Below the pieces are notes generated by a model. It did no database searches. It was given only the letters and a program-made list of their open reading frames with translations, and was not told where the DNA came from. A DNA stretch of 64,000 bases from Nocardiopsis ansamitocini. GTDB lineage: Bacteria; Actinomycetota; Actinomycetes; Streptosporangiales; Streptosporangiaceae. The position numbers and the translations under genes were made by a program. Where the stretch lies: NCBI RefSeq assembly GCF_030268225.1, contig NZ_BSQG01000001.1, forward strand, positions 795,299 to 859,298, in the 5' to 3' direction. Positions 1 to 8,539 of this stretch are shown here, in pieces (the stretch's first letter is position 1; each line of letters opens with the position of its first letter).

Positions 1-861
1 CACGAGATCTACCGCGAGTGGCGAGCGATCGCGGACTCCTACCCGGGCGAGCGCGCTCTGGTGGCCGAGGCGTGGGTCGAGGACGCGGACCGGGTCGCGC
101 GCTACCTGCGTCCCGACGAACTGCACCAGGCGTTCAACTTCGAGTACCTGACCGCCGATTGGGATGCGACGGTCCTGCGCGGGGTTGCGCAACGGTCGCT
201 GGCGGCCAACGCGGCCGTGGGCGCACCCACTACCTGGGTCCTGTCCAACCACGATGTGACCAGGCACGTCACTCGATTCGGTGGAGGCGACCACGGCCTG
301 GCCAGGGCCCGCGCGGCGGCCCTGCTGACGCTGGCGCTCCCCGGATCGGTCTACCTCTACCAGGGCGAGGAACTGGGCTTGCCCGAGGTCACCGACCTGC
401 CGGAGGACGTTCTCCAGGATCCGACCTGGAAGCGTTCGCAGTACACCGAGCGTGGCAGGGACGGTTGCCGGGTCCCGTTGCCGTGGGAGGGCGAGGAGGC
501 GCCGTTCGGGTTCGGTTCCAGCGCGGAGCGGGCCTGGCTGCCGGTACCGCCCGAGTGGCGGACCCTGACAAGGGAGGCCCAGGAACGCGACGCCGGTTCC
601 ACCCTGTCGCTGTACACCGCGGCGCTGCGCCTGCGCAGGTCGGAGCCGGCTCTGGGCGATGGGGCGATGCACTGGGGCGACGCCCCCGAGGAGGTCCTGG
701 TCGTCCACCGCGATCCGGGGTTCTCCTGCGTGGTCAATTTCGCTCCCGAACCGGTGACGATGCGCTGGGAGGGCGAGGTCCTGCTGGGCAGCGGTCCCCT
801 ACGGCTCGCCGAGGGCGTACTCGTCCTGCCCGCCGACACCGCGGTGTGGCTGCGCCGCTGA
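1..861 (+). CDS. Alpha-glucosidase / GH13 alpha-amylase family, 3' part
   Basis: The gene enters from the left edge in frame 1 and ends with TGA at 859-861, so only the C-terminal 286 residues are present. GH13 landmarks are visible: VAEAW (residues 21-25), which carries the general acid Glu, and LSNHDVTR (81-88), which carries the third catalytic Asp, followed by the YQGEELGLPE segment typical of oligo-1,6-glucosidases and alpha-glucosidases. The end is a beta-sandwich-like C domain (VVNFAPEPV). The enzyme would release glucose from maltose-type or isomaltose-type oligosaccharides in the cytoplasm. In actinobacteria such genes sit beside malEFG; the permease remnant just downstream fits that context. 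Exact substrate preference cannot be read from this fragment. Confidence 0.9.
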   Translation, partial: HEIYREWRAIADSYPGERALVAEAWVEDADRVARYLRPDELHQAFNFEYLTADWDATVLRGVAQRSLAANAAVGAPTTWVLSNHDVTRHVTRFGGGDHGLARARAAALLTLALPGSVYLYQGEELGLPEVTDLPEDVLQDPTWKRSQYTERGRDGCRVPLPWEGEEAPFGFGSSAERAWLPVPPEWRTLTREAQERDAGSTLSLYTAALRLRRSEPALGDGAMHWGDAPEEVLVVHRDPGFSCVVNFAPEPVTMRWEGEVLLGSGPLRLAEGVLVLPADTAVWLRR

Positions 862-871
862 TCCGTGCCGC

Positions 872-911
872 ACACTGGGGCCCGAACAACCGTTCGGTCC
901 CCAGTGTTTTG
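872..911 (+). terminator. Rho-independent terminator after the alpha-glucosidase gene
   Basis: A 16-nt inverted repeat (872-887 with 892-907) has one mismatch and a 4-nt loop and runs straight into TTTT. It lies 10 bp after the stop codon. Of the hairpins in this window it is one of the few with a true T-tract. Confidence 0.85.
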
Positions 912-956
912 CGAAAATAATTGAAATTTGTTCCAAAATTTGCAAAAAATTGCTAA

Positions 957-1212
957 CGCCGCACGCCGCCTCCCCAGAGTCGCGACGGAGAACACCCCGT
1001 AAACGAGTTCCTGACCGCCAGTGTCTTCCTGCGCGACCCCGGGGGGCCAGACCCTGACGGTGGGGTGGTGCGGGCTGATCTCGGGCGAGCGCAACGCCGA
1101 CTTCTGGGTCTTCCCAGCAGGAACGATCCTCATCGCCGTCTCCACCCTGGCGGTGTCCTGGTTCCTGCAACGGTACATCGTGGAAGGTCTGACCAGCGGA
1201 TCGGTCAAGGAC
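957..1212 (+). pseudogene. Remnant of a MalG-type sugar ABC permease (C-terminal part only)
   Basis: Two reading frames together spell the end of a MalG-like permease. Frame 3 from about 1002 reads NEFLTASVFLRDPGG. After the G-run at 1041-1046 the sequence continues in frame 1 as QTLTVG, VFPAGTILIAV and FLQRYIVEGLTSGSVK, which is the usual C-terminus of this family (QRY-V-GL-GSVKG). A stop codon at 954-956 closes frame 3 upstream, the final Gly and stop are replaced by read-through sequence, and no start or 5' part exists. It is therefore a decayed fragment with at least one frameshift. The intact maltose-type transporter is presumably outside the window. Confidence 0.75.
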
Positions 1213-1229
1213 TGCCCCGTAACGCGGCT

Positions 1230-1257
1230 AAGGAGCGGGACACCCGGCCCGCTCCTT
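1230..1257 (-). terminator. Hairpin downstream of lepA
   Basis: A perfect 10-bp inverted repeat (1230-1239 with 1248-1257) with an 8-nt loop lies 15 bp past the lepA stop codon. It has no T-tract in either direction, so it is a hairpin-type terminator candidate. Confidence 0.55.
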
Positions 1258-1271
1258 GGCCTCCCACGGCA

Positions 1272-3116
1272 CTACTTCTTCTTCGCGTCCTTGCCGTCGC
1301 CGCCCGAGTCGGTGGACAGCGCAGAGATGAACGCCTCCTGCGGCACCTCGACCCGGCCCACCATCTTCATGCGCTTCTTGCCCTCCTTCTGCTTCTCCAG
1401 CAGCTTGCGCTTACGGCTGATGTCGCCGCCGTAGCACTTGGAGAGCACGTCCTTGCGGATCGCACGGATGTTCTCGCGGGCGATGACCCTGGCACCGACG
1501 GCCGCCTGGATCGGAACCTCGAACTGCTGGCGCGGGATGAGTTCGCGCAGCTTCTTGGTCATGGCCAGCCCGTAGGAATAGGCGTTCTCCTTGTGGACGA
1601 TCGCCGAGAACGCGTCGACGGTCTCACCCTGTAGCAGGATGTCCACCTTGACCAGGTCGGCGATCTGCTCGCCGGAGGGCTCGTAGTCCAGCGAGGCATA
1701 CCCCTTGGTGCGCGACTTGAGCTGGTCGAAGAAGTCGAAGACGATCTCGGCGAGCGGAAGCGTGTAGCGCATCTCCACCCGGTCCTCGGACAGGTAGTCC
1801 ATCCCTTGGAGGTTGCCGCGACGGCTCTGGCACAGCTCCATGATCGGACCGACGAAGTCCGAGGGCGAGAGCAGCGTGGCCCGGACCATGGGCTCGCGGA
1901 CCTCGGCGATCTTGCCCTCGGGGAATTCGCTGGGGTTGGTCACCGTGTGCTCGACGGCGTCTTCCATGCGGACCTGGTAGACCACGTTGGGCGCGGTGGA
2001 GATGAGGTCGAGGTTGAACTCGCGCTCCAGGCGGTCCCGGGTGATCTCCAGGTGCAGCAGACCGAGGAAACCGCAACGGAAGCCGAAACCGAGCGCCGCG
2101 GAGGTCTCTGGCTCGAACACCAGTGCCGCATCGTTGAGCTGGAGCTTCTCCAGCGCATCACGCAGCACCGGGTAATCGGTGCCGTCGATCGGGTACAGCC
2201 CCGAGAAGACCATGGGCTTGGGCTCGCGGTAGCCCGAGAGGATCTCGGTCGCGGGCTTGGTCGCGGAGGTGACGGTGTCACCGACCTTGGACTGGCGTAC
2301 GTCCTTGACCCCGGTGATCAGGTAGCCGACCTCACCGACACCGAGGGAGGCCACCTTGGTGGGCTCGGGCGAGCTGACCCCGATCTCCAGCATCTCGTGG
2401 GTGGCGCGGGTCGACATCATCTGAATGCGCTCACGAGTACCGAGCTGGCCGTCGATGACCCGGACGTAGGTGACCACGCCCCGGTAGGTGTCGTAGACGG
2501 AGTCGAAGATCATGGCGCGCGCGGGCGCGTCGGCGTCGCCGACGGGCGGCGGGATCTTGGCGACGATCTCGTTGAGCAGCTCGTCGACCCCGACACCGGT
2601 CTTGGCACTGACCTTCAGTACGTCGGAGGGCTCGCAGCCGATGATGTTGGCGAGCTCGGCCGCGTACTTCTCCGGCTGTGCGGCCGGGAGGTCGATCTTG
2701 TTGAGCACCGGGATGATGGCGAGGTCGTTCTCCAGGGCCATGTACAGGTTGGCCAGGGTCTGGGCCTCGATGCCCTGGGCCGCGTCCACCAGCAGGATCG
2801 CGCCCTCACAGGCGGCCAGCGAGCGGGAGACCTCATAACTGAAGTCGACGTGTCCGGGGGTGTCGATCAGGTTGAGCACGTAGCTCACGTCGTCGGTGGC
2901 GGTGAAGGGCAGCCGGACGGCCTGCGACTTGATGGTGATACCGCGCTCGCGCTCGATGTCCATGCGGTCGAGGTACTGCGCACGCATCTGGCGGGCTTCG
3001 ACGACACCGGTCAACTGCAGCATCCGGTCGGCCAGGGTCGACTTGCCGTGGTCGATGTGCGCGATGATGCAGAAGTTTCGGATCAGCGCGGGATCGGTCC
3101 GGGTTGGCTCTGGCAC
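1272..3116 (-). CDS. lepA: Elongation factor 4 (LepA), back-translocating GTPase
   Basis: The 614-residue protein has the full length of the family. G-domain motifs are intact: G1 AHIDHGKST (19-27), the switch region [11 protein letters not shown]3 DTPGHVDF and G4 NKID. The LepA-specific C-terminal domain follows, rich in Lys/Arg near the end ([17 protein letters not shown]). It is a ribosome-binding GTPase that acts on stalled or mistranslocated ribosomes. The start is GTG at 3116, directly before the conserved [19 protein letters not shown]; the ribosome-binding site is weak. It is transcribed away from the gene at 3299, so the 180-bp gap between them must hold both promoters. Confidence 0.98.
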   Translation of the reverse strand: MPEPTRTDPALIRNFCIIAHIDHGKSTLADRMLQLTGVVEARQMRAQYLDRMDIERERGITIKSQAVRLPFTATDDVSYVLNLIDTPGHVDFSYEVSRSLAACEGAILLVDAAQGIEAQTLANLYMALENDLAIIPVLNKIDLPAAQPEKYAAELANIIGCEPSDVLKVSAKTGVGVDELLNEIVAKIPPPVGDADAPARAMIFDSVYDTYRGVVTYVRVIDGQLGTRERIQMMSTRATHEMLEIGVSSPEPTKVASLGVGEVGYLITGVKDVRQSKVGDTVTSATKPATEILSGYREPKPMVFSGLYPIDGTDYPVLRDALEKLQLNDAALVFEPETSAALGFGFRCGFLGLLHLEITRDRLEREFNLDLISTAPNVVYQVRMEDAVEHTVTNPSEFPEGKIAEVREPMVRATLLSPSDFVGPIMELCQSRRGNLQGMDYLSEDRVEMRYTLPLAEIVFDFFDQLKSRTKGYASLDYEPSGEQIADLVKVDILLQGETVDAFSAIVHKENAYSYGLAMTKKLRELIPRQQFEVPIQAAVGARVIARENIRAIRKDVLSKCYGGDISRKRKLLEKQKEGKKRMKMVGRVEVPQEAFISALSTDSGGDGKDAKKK

Positions 3117-3298
3117 CGTGGTCCGTTCACATTCGTCGAGGTGGCATGGGCGTGACGCGGCGGTCGTGGTGGGGCGCGCGGCGTCGGTAGGCGTGCCCCC
3201 ATGGTCCCATGCCCCGAAAGTTGGGGGATACCACGGGCGAGAATGGGACAGGCCGACTTCGACCAGGCTATGTGACGCTCAACAACCGGGAGACAACG

Positions 3299-4291
3299 GT
3301 GCGGTGGCTTCTCCAACGTATCCTCGCAGGTCTGGCCGCCGTTCTGGTGGTGGCGATCGGCGCTGGGACCCTGCTGGCGATGCAGTTCTCCGGGGAGGAG
3401 GCTCCTTGGGCGGCGTCCTCCGGCGAGGACTCCGCCTGGTTGGGCAACGTCTGGGTGAGCGGTGGGCGCGGACCTGCCGAGTTCGCCGAACTCTCCCCTC
3501 GGCTGAGCATGTTGTCCGAGGTCTACGTGCACGTGGGTGAGATCGGCCCGGACGGCACGGTGGACCCCGGGGGGTACGCCGGCGCGGAGGCGTTCCTGGA
3601 CTGGATGGGGCAGGAACTGCCGGAGGTGCGGGTCCTGGGCTGGCTGAGCCACACCGCGGAAGGCTCTTCGCTGACCAGGGACCGGTTCCCCGAGGACGCA
3701 CGGGCGCGCATAGCCGAGGGCTCGGCCGATGTAGTGGCGGCCGGGTTCGACGGCGTGCACTACGCGATCACACCGGTCACCGTGAACGATCCGAGTTTTC
3801 CCGACCTGTTGGAACGGGCCCGCGAGGCGGTCGGTGACGAGGCGTTCATCTCGGTGGACGTCCAGCAGCTCGAACTCATCCCCGGTATGCGGCTGCCGGT
3901 CTTCTTCGCCGCCCGCGGCGAACGGTACTGGTCCAAGGGCTACCTGATCCGGGTGGCGGAACTGGTGGACGGAATCGTGATCCGCGGCCACGGGACAGGG
4001 ATGCCGACGCAGTCGCTGTACGGCGGGTTCATGGTGCGTCAGACGGTGCTGGCGTTGGAGACGGTGCCGGAGGGGGTGACGGTGCATATCGGCGCTCCGT
4101 CCTTCGACCACGAGGGGTGGGGGCCGGTCTCGGGCGCGGAGAGCGTCGCGGGGGCCGCACGAGCGGTGCGCATCGGACTGACCGAGCACGGCGAACGGGA
4201 GGGATTCGGGATGGCGCTGTACGTGTTGGACGACACCGACCCCGACGACTGGGCGGAATTCGAGACCGGCTGGCTGAATCCGCCCTCCTGA
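3299..4291 (+). CDS. Membrane-anchored TIM-barrel protein of GH18-like type, active-site motifs apparently altered
   Basis: The 330-residue protein begins with one membrane segment (about residues 4-27, LLQRILAGLAAVLVVAIGAG), so the rest should be outside the membrane. GTG 3299 is chosen because GGGAG lies 6 nt upstream; GTG 3272 is possible. The body resembles a family of secreted actinobacterial proteins related to glycoside hydrolase TIM barrels: a FDGVHYAITPV strand, WSKGYLIRVAELVDGI, a GTGMPTQSLYGGFM segment and VTVHIGAPSFD. From memory of that family, the catalytic strand normally reads like D-G-x-x-x-x-(I/V)-E-P and the later strand like A-Y-D-T; here they read DGVHYAITP and RGHGT. That suggests loss of the usual acid residues. 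The function is unknown; it may be a non-catalytic cell-wall-binding relative. Confidence 0.7.
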   Translation: MRWLLQRILAGLAAVLVVAIGAGTLLAMQFSGEEAPWAASSGEDSAWLGNVWVSGGRGPAEFAELSPRLSMLSEVYVHVGEIGPDGTVDPGGYAGAEAFLDWMGQELPEVRVLGWLSHTAEGSSLTRDRFPEDARARIAEGSADVVAAGFDGVHYAITPVTVNDPSFPDLLERAREAVGDEAFISVDVQQLELIPGMRLPVFFAARGERYWSKGYLIRVAELVDGIVIRGHGTGMPTQSLYGGFMVRQTVLALETVPEGVTVHIGAPSFDHEGWGPVSGAESVAGAARAVRIGLTEHGEREGFGMALYVLDDTDPDDWAEFETGWLNPPS

Positions 4292-4325
4292 GCGGGGTAC
4301 GGTGCGAGCACTCCCGAACACGGGG

Positions 4326-4491
4326 CATAATGGAAACCCGTGTCTCGGGCGTTCCACGTTCGGTTTGAGCCCTTCGGACTCACCCACCACGTCGATATCC
4401 GCCGCGGACCCTTTGTGGATCGGCTGCCCACGCTGGCGATCCGCGCGTATTTTCGACGCATGATCTGACATTAACTGGAGCACGTTTTCGC
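4326..4491 (+). promoter_or_regulatory. rpsT upstream region: candidate -10 and leader hairpins
   Basis: CATAAT at 4326-4331 matches a -10 box in five of six positions; no convincing -35 box is seen. The following 160-nt leader contains GGATCG/CGATCC (4417-4422 with 4437-4442) and a smaller GCGT/ACGC hairpin just before the ribosome-binding site. S20 synthesis is translationally autoregulated in E. coli, so a structured leader is plausible, but no homology to a known leader is claimed. Confidence 0.35.
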
Positions 4492-4761
4492 ATGGCGAAC
4501 ATCAAGTCGCAGAAGAAGCGCAACCGGCAGAACGAGAAGGCCCGGATTCGCAACAAGTCGGTGCGCTCGTCGCTGAAGACGGCCATCCGCAAGTTCCGCG
4601 AGGCCGCCGAGTCCGGCAACGTCGAGCAGGCCACCGTGCTGCAGCGCGACGCCTCGCGCAAGCTCGACAAGGCTGTCAGCAAGGGCGTCATCCACCAGAA
4701 CCAGGCCGCGAACCGCAAGAGCGCGATCGCCAAGCGTCTGGACACTGTGAAGAGCGCCTAG
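4492..4761 (+). CDS. rpsT: 30S ribosomal protein S20
   Basis: The 89-residue, Lys/Arg-rich helical protein begins [18 protein letters not shown], the standard S20 start, and ends with [17 protein letters not shown]. It binds 16S rRNA early in 30S assembly. GGAG lies 11 nt before the ATG. It stands alone between a candidate promoter and a strong terminator, so it is probably monocistronic. Confidence 0.98.
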   Translation: MANIKSQKKRNRQNEKARIRNKSVRSSLKTAIRKFREAAESGNVEQATVLQRDASRKLDKAVSKGVIHQNQAANRKSAIAKRLDTVKSA

Positions 4762-4771
4762 CAGGTTATCC

Positions 4772-4810
4772 ACAGAGCCGCCCGCACCCTTTCGGTGCGG
4801 GCGGCTCTGT
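4772..4810 (+). terminator. Strong hairpin terminator after rpsT
   Basis: A perfect 17-bp stem (4772-4788 with 4794-4810) with loop CTTTC begins 10 bp after the rpsT stop codon. There is no T-tract, as often in high-GC actinobacteria. Confidence 0.8.
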
Positions 4811-4967
4811 CGTACGCCGCGAAGGGGCTGCCGTCGATGTGCTCCCCCGGGCCGGTCGACGCCCCGACAGCACCGGTGGTCTTCCACGGGGCCATGGGGT
4901 ACGTGACTGTCCACAGGCCCGCTTTCCCTCCCGACTCGTCCCGGTGGATGTTCCTAGCGTTGATGGC

Positions 4968-6089
4968 ATGATTGCCCCTCGCCGATCGTCACCGCCTCCT
5001 GACGCCTCCTCGGCCCTGCGATTGCAGGCCGCCCTCACCGACCTCTCCCCCACCGCACCGGCTCCTGCCCCCGAGCCGTTTCCTCCGCCGCACGAGCTCG
5101 ACGCACTGCCGGCGCCGCCCTACGCCCTCCGGCCGGCACAGCAGGGAGGGAGGCGACGCCGGCTCTCGCCAGCCCCTTCCTCCCCGGGGTCCTCCGGCAG
5201 CACGGGGCGTCGCAGGCGAAACGACACCCCGACCTCCGACGAGCAGGGGCAGGCTCCGCCCATGGACGCACTGCCGAGGCGGTCCCGGGTGCGCGAGCGG
5301 ATCGCAGCGTCCCCGCCGGAGGGCCGGGACACGACCGGGTCCGTGCCGTCCGGGACCGCCGAACCGCCGCCGGGGTACCTGGAGGTGCGGGAACCGACGG
5401 CACGCACCGGGGCGCTCGCCGGCCTGACCGACCGCTTCCTCGGGGAGGACGGCGAACGCCCCGTTTTGACCTCTGCCGGGGTCAAAGCATTGGCGGGAGT
5501 GTGCGCGACGGCGGTAGCGCTCACCTGTTGGCTCGTGCTCCGCGACCGCCCCGACCCCGTGCCCGCGCCGGTTCTGCGCGCCGACAGTTCCCCCGTGCCG
5601 TCCCCGGAGGAGACGTCTTCGGAGCAGACGGCCGACGAGGCGGGGACGGGTGAGGTCGTGGTGCACGTGGGCGGCGAGGTCGAATCCCCCGGCGTCCTCA
5701 CCCTTCCCTCGGGTTCCCGGGTGGCCGACGCCATCGAAGCGGCCGGCGGAATCGCACCCGACGCCGATCCCGGCCTGCTCAATCTGGCCCGCCCCCTGGT
5801 CGACGGCGAACAGGTTCTGGTGGCCGTCACGCCCTCTCCCGGCGTTCCCTTGCCCCCTGATCCTGTCCCCCCGGGCATGCCGCCCCTTCTCCTCGACCTC
5901 AACAGTGCGGGGCCAACAGAGCTGGAGACGCTGCCGGGGGTGGGGCCGGTGCTGGCCCAACGGATCATCGACCACCGCACCACCAACGGCGGGTTCACGT
6001 CGGTGGAGCAGCTCCGCGACGTCACCGGAATCGGGGACCGTCGGTTCGAGGAGCTGAAGGACGCGGTACGGGTCGGCGCAACGCCATGA
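4968..6089 (+). CDS. comEA: ComEA-type DNA-binding protein (SLBB + helix-hairpin-helix)
   Basis: From ATG 4968 the product has 373 residues. A long Pro/Arg-rich N-terminal region (to about residue 165) precedes one membrane segment (LAGVCATAVALTCWLVL, about 170-187), a linker rich in Ser/Glu, an SLBB-type domain (EVVVHVGGEVESPGV) and two C-terminal helix-hairpin-helix motifs (LDLNSAGPTELETLPGVG and FTSVEQLRDVTGIG). In competent bacteria ComEA binds incoming double-stranded DNA outside the membrane and passes it to ComEC, encoded 25 bp downstream. The N-terminal extension is much longer than in Bacillus ComEA. The upstream in-frame ATG at 4839 lacks conserved sequence and overlaps the rpsT terminator region. 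Confidence 0.88.
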   Translation: MIAPRRSSPPPDASSALRLQAALTDLSPTAPAPAPEPFPPPHELDALPAPPYALRPAQQGGRRRRLSPAPSSPGSSGSTGRRRRNDTPTSDEQGQAPPMDALPRRSRVRERIAASPPEGRDTTGSVPSGTAEPPPGYLEVREPTARTGALAGLTDRFLGEDGERPVLTSAGVKALAGVCATAVALTCWLVLRDRPDPVPAPVLRADSSPVPSPEETSSEQTADEAGTGEVVVHVGGEVESPGVLTLPSGSRVADAIEAAGGIAPDADPGLLNLARPLVDGEQVLVAVTPSPGVPLPPDPVPPGMPPLLLDLNSAGPTELETLPGVGPVLAQRIIDHRTTNGGFTSVEQLRDVTGIGDRRFEELKDAVRVGATP

Positions 6090-6114
6090 ACCATCGTGTC
6101 CCGGTGGAGCCGAC

Positions 6115-8469
6115 GTGAGCTACTTGGGCACCGACTCCCCCGTCTCCCCCGGCCGGGCGGACGCACGGCTGTGCGCTCCTGCCGTCGGGCTGTGGGCGAG
6201 CGTACTGGTCTCACTAGGCCTCCCCGCCTGGGCCTCGCTCGGGGCAGGTGTCGGCCTTGGCGTGGTCGCGCTGGCCCTCGTACCGCTGCTGCGCGCACAC
6301 CGTCCGCCCGCGGGGATACCGCTTCTGGCAGCCGTCGTGGTCTGCGCGGCGGGCGGCACCCTGGTGGTCGCCGGGCGCACGGCGACCCTGGAGCGGAGTC
6401 CGGTGGCCCAGCTGGCGCAGGACGAACGGCACGCGCACCTGGGGGTGCGGCTCACCCGCGATCCGCGCCCGCGGGTGAGCACGCTCGTTCCTGGGCGCGC
6501 AGAGTTCACCGTGGAGGCCACAACAGAGTGGGTGACGGTCGATGGCACGCGGGTGCCTTCCCGGGTGCCGGTGGTACTGCTGACGCACGGGGAAGAGTGG
6601 CGCGACCTCGTCCCCAGCCAGCGGATGCAGATCTCGGGCAGGATCGTCCCCGGTGGGGAGGACGGGCTGATGGCCGGGCTCGTGCTGGTGCGCGGTCCTC
6701 CGGCAGAGGTGGGGGCGCCCTCGGCTGCGCATGCCTGGGCCGCGCTGGCCCGCGCCCGGCTGCGCGAGACGTGTGCGGTCCTTCCCCGCCCCGAACAGGG
6801 TCTGCTCCCCGCGTTGGTCGTCGGGGACGTCTCCAGGCTCGACGAGGAAACCTCCGAGGTGTTCCGCGCCACCGGGATGACGCACCTTTTGACGGTCTCC
6901 GGAGCGAATCTGGCCGTCATGACCGGAGCAGCGCTGGGTTCGGCACGCCTTCTCCGCCTCCCCAACTGGTGCGCGGTGGCCATGGGCGCGGGGATGATCG
7001 CGGTGTTCGTGTTACTGGCCCGTCCCGAGCCGAGCGTGCTCCGAGCAGCGTTCATGGGGGCGGTGGCCCTGTTGGGAATCGCCCTCGGCCGTCCCCGGAT
7101 CGGACTGGCCGCCCTGTCGGCCTCGGTGATCGGTCTGCTGTTGTTCGCGCCGGAACTAGCCGCCTCCCACGGGTTCGCGCTGTCCGTGCTCGCCACCGGG
7201 GGAATCCTGCTGCTCGCCCCGACATGGCGAGACACGTGGTCGGCGCGCCTGCCCCGGTGGCTGGCCGAGGCGATCGCCGTGACCCTGGCAGCGCAGGTTG
7301 CCTGCCTGCCGGTATTGGTTCTGCTGTCGGCCGAGGTCAACTGGGTTTCCGTTCCGGCCAACGTGCTCGCCGGTCCGGCGGTTCCGGTGGCGACGGTGGG
7401 CGGTTTCGCGGTGGCCGGACTGGGCCTGTTCGCCCCACGGGTGGCCCAGTCCGTCGTGGAGGTCCCGGGAGCGGCGGTCGGCTGGATCGCCGCGGTGGCG
7501 CATACGGGCGCGGCGGTTCCGGTTGCTGCCCTGCCCTGGCGTGCGGACGGGGTGGGCGCGCTGCTGCTGGCCGGGGTGGTCGCGGTGCTGCTGGCCGCCC
7601 GGGGGTGGTTGCGGCGGGCGCTGGGTGCGTTGGCGGGTTCCGTCGCGGGCGCGGTGTTGCTGGTGACATGCACGGCTCCGGACTGGCCTCCGCCGGGGTG
7701 GGTGCTGGTGGCCTGCGACGTCGGGCAGGGGGATGCATTCGTGCTGGCAGCGGGGGGTGATCAGGCGATCGTGGTCGATGCGGGGGTCGACCCGCGTGCG
7801 GTTGACCGGTGTCTGAGGACTCTTGGCGTGCGGGACGTGGTGCTGTTGGTCCTCACCCATGACGACGCCGACCACGTCGGCGGTACCGCGGGCGTACTTC
7901 GGGGCAGAGCCGTGCACTCGGTGTTCACCCCGCCCGGGTTCGATTCTCCAGCGGTCACCCGGGCGCTGGCCGGTGCGGGGACCGAGCGGCACACCGTCGC
8001 GGCAGGGCAGCGCTTCGTTGTCGGGCCGTGGCAGCTGACCGTGCTGTGGCCCTCGACCGGTACCGGGGGCGACTCCAACAACCGCAGCCTGGTGGTTCTG
8101 GCACGCTGGGTTTCTCCGGTCCGGACGGAAACCGCCTCCTCGTTCTCGGTACTGCTCACCGGAGACATCGGGGAGTCTGCGCAGCGCGGTCTGCTGACCG
8201 AACCCGCGACCCGCTCGGTGGACGTGCTCAAGACCCCGCACCACGGTGCCAGAAGCCAGTCCGCGCGATTCCTGTCCGCCACGCGTCCTCGGATCACCCT
8301 CACCTCGGTAGGCACGGGCAACCGTTACGGACACCCCGCCCCCGAGGTGTGGGCGCTGCTGGAAGGTCTGACTCCCGCCTCGTACCGCACCGATGTGCAC
8401 GGCGACATAGCGGTACTGCCGGGCACCGGCGCACCCGCTGTGACCTGGCGCGGCCCTCTGGACCGATGA
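6115..8469 (+). CDS. comEC: ComEC/Rec2 family DNA-uptake membrane protein
   Basis: The 784-residue protein starts at GTG 6115 with GGAG 5 nt upstream. An N-terminal hydrophobic and oligonucleotide-binding-like part is followed by the multi-helix Competence domain (from about residue 230: FRATGMTHLLTVSGANLAVM is its hallmark) and a C-terminal metallo-beta-lactamase-like domain with LTHDDADHVGG and later TPHHGARSQSARF. ComEC is the inner-membrane channel for single-stranded DNA, and its beta-lactamase-like domain is thought to degrade the non-transported strand. It forms an operon with comEA. Actinomycetes of this type are not known for natural competence, so the physiological role is uncertain. 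Confidence 0.93.
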   Translation: MSYLGTDSPVSPGRADARLCAPAVGLWASVLVSLGLPAWASLGAGVGLGVVALALVPLLRAHRPPAGIPLLAAVVVCAAGGTLVVAGRTATLERSPVAQLAQDERHAHLGVRLTRDPRPRVSTLVPGRAEFTVEATTEWVTVDGTRVPSRVPVVLLTHGEEWRDLVPSQRMQISGRIVPGGEDGLMAGLVLVRGPPAEVGAPSAAHAWAALARARLRETCAVLPRPEQGLLPALVVGDVSRLDEETSEVFRATGMTHLLTVSGANLAVMTGAALGSARLLRLPNWCAVAMGAGMIAVFVLLARPEPSVLRAAFMGAVALLGIALGRPRIGLAALSASVIGLLLFAPELAASHGFALSVLATGGILLLAPTWRDTWSARLPRWLAEAIAVTLAAQVACLPVLVLLSAEVNWVSVPANVLAGPAVPVATVGGFAVAGLGLFAPRVAQSVVEVPGAAVGWIAAVAHTGAAVPVAALPWRADGVGALLLAGVVAVLLAARGWLRRALGALAGSVAGAVLLVTCTAPDWPPPGWVLVACDVGQGDAFVLAAGGDQAIVVDAGVDPRAVDRCLRTLGVRDVVLLVLTHDDADHVGGTAGVLRGRAVHSVFTPPGFDSPAVTRALAGAGTERHTVAAGQRFVVGPWQLTVLWPSTGTGGDSNNRSLVVLARWVSPVRTETASSFSVLLTGDIGESAQRGLLTEPATRSVDVLKTPHHGARSQSARFLSATRPRITLTSVGTGNRYGHPAPEVWALLEGLTPASYRTDVHGDIAVLPGTGAPAVTWRGPLDR

Positions 8470-8539
8470 GAGGAGAACGATAGGCGCCCGTTCACCGAAA
8501 TGGCGGCGAACAGGCTGACCGAAACCTACAATCCCATGG

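Noticed and set aside
882-897. LexA-like core CGAAC-N4-GTTCG
   Set aside because: It is the top of the terminator hairpin at 872-911 and does not precede a gene start, so symmetry is explained by the terminator.
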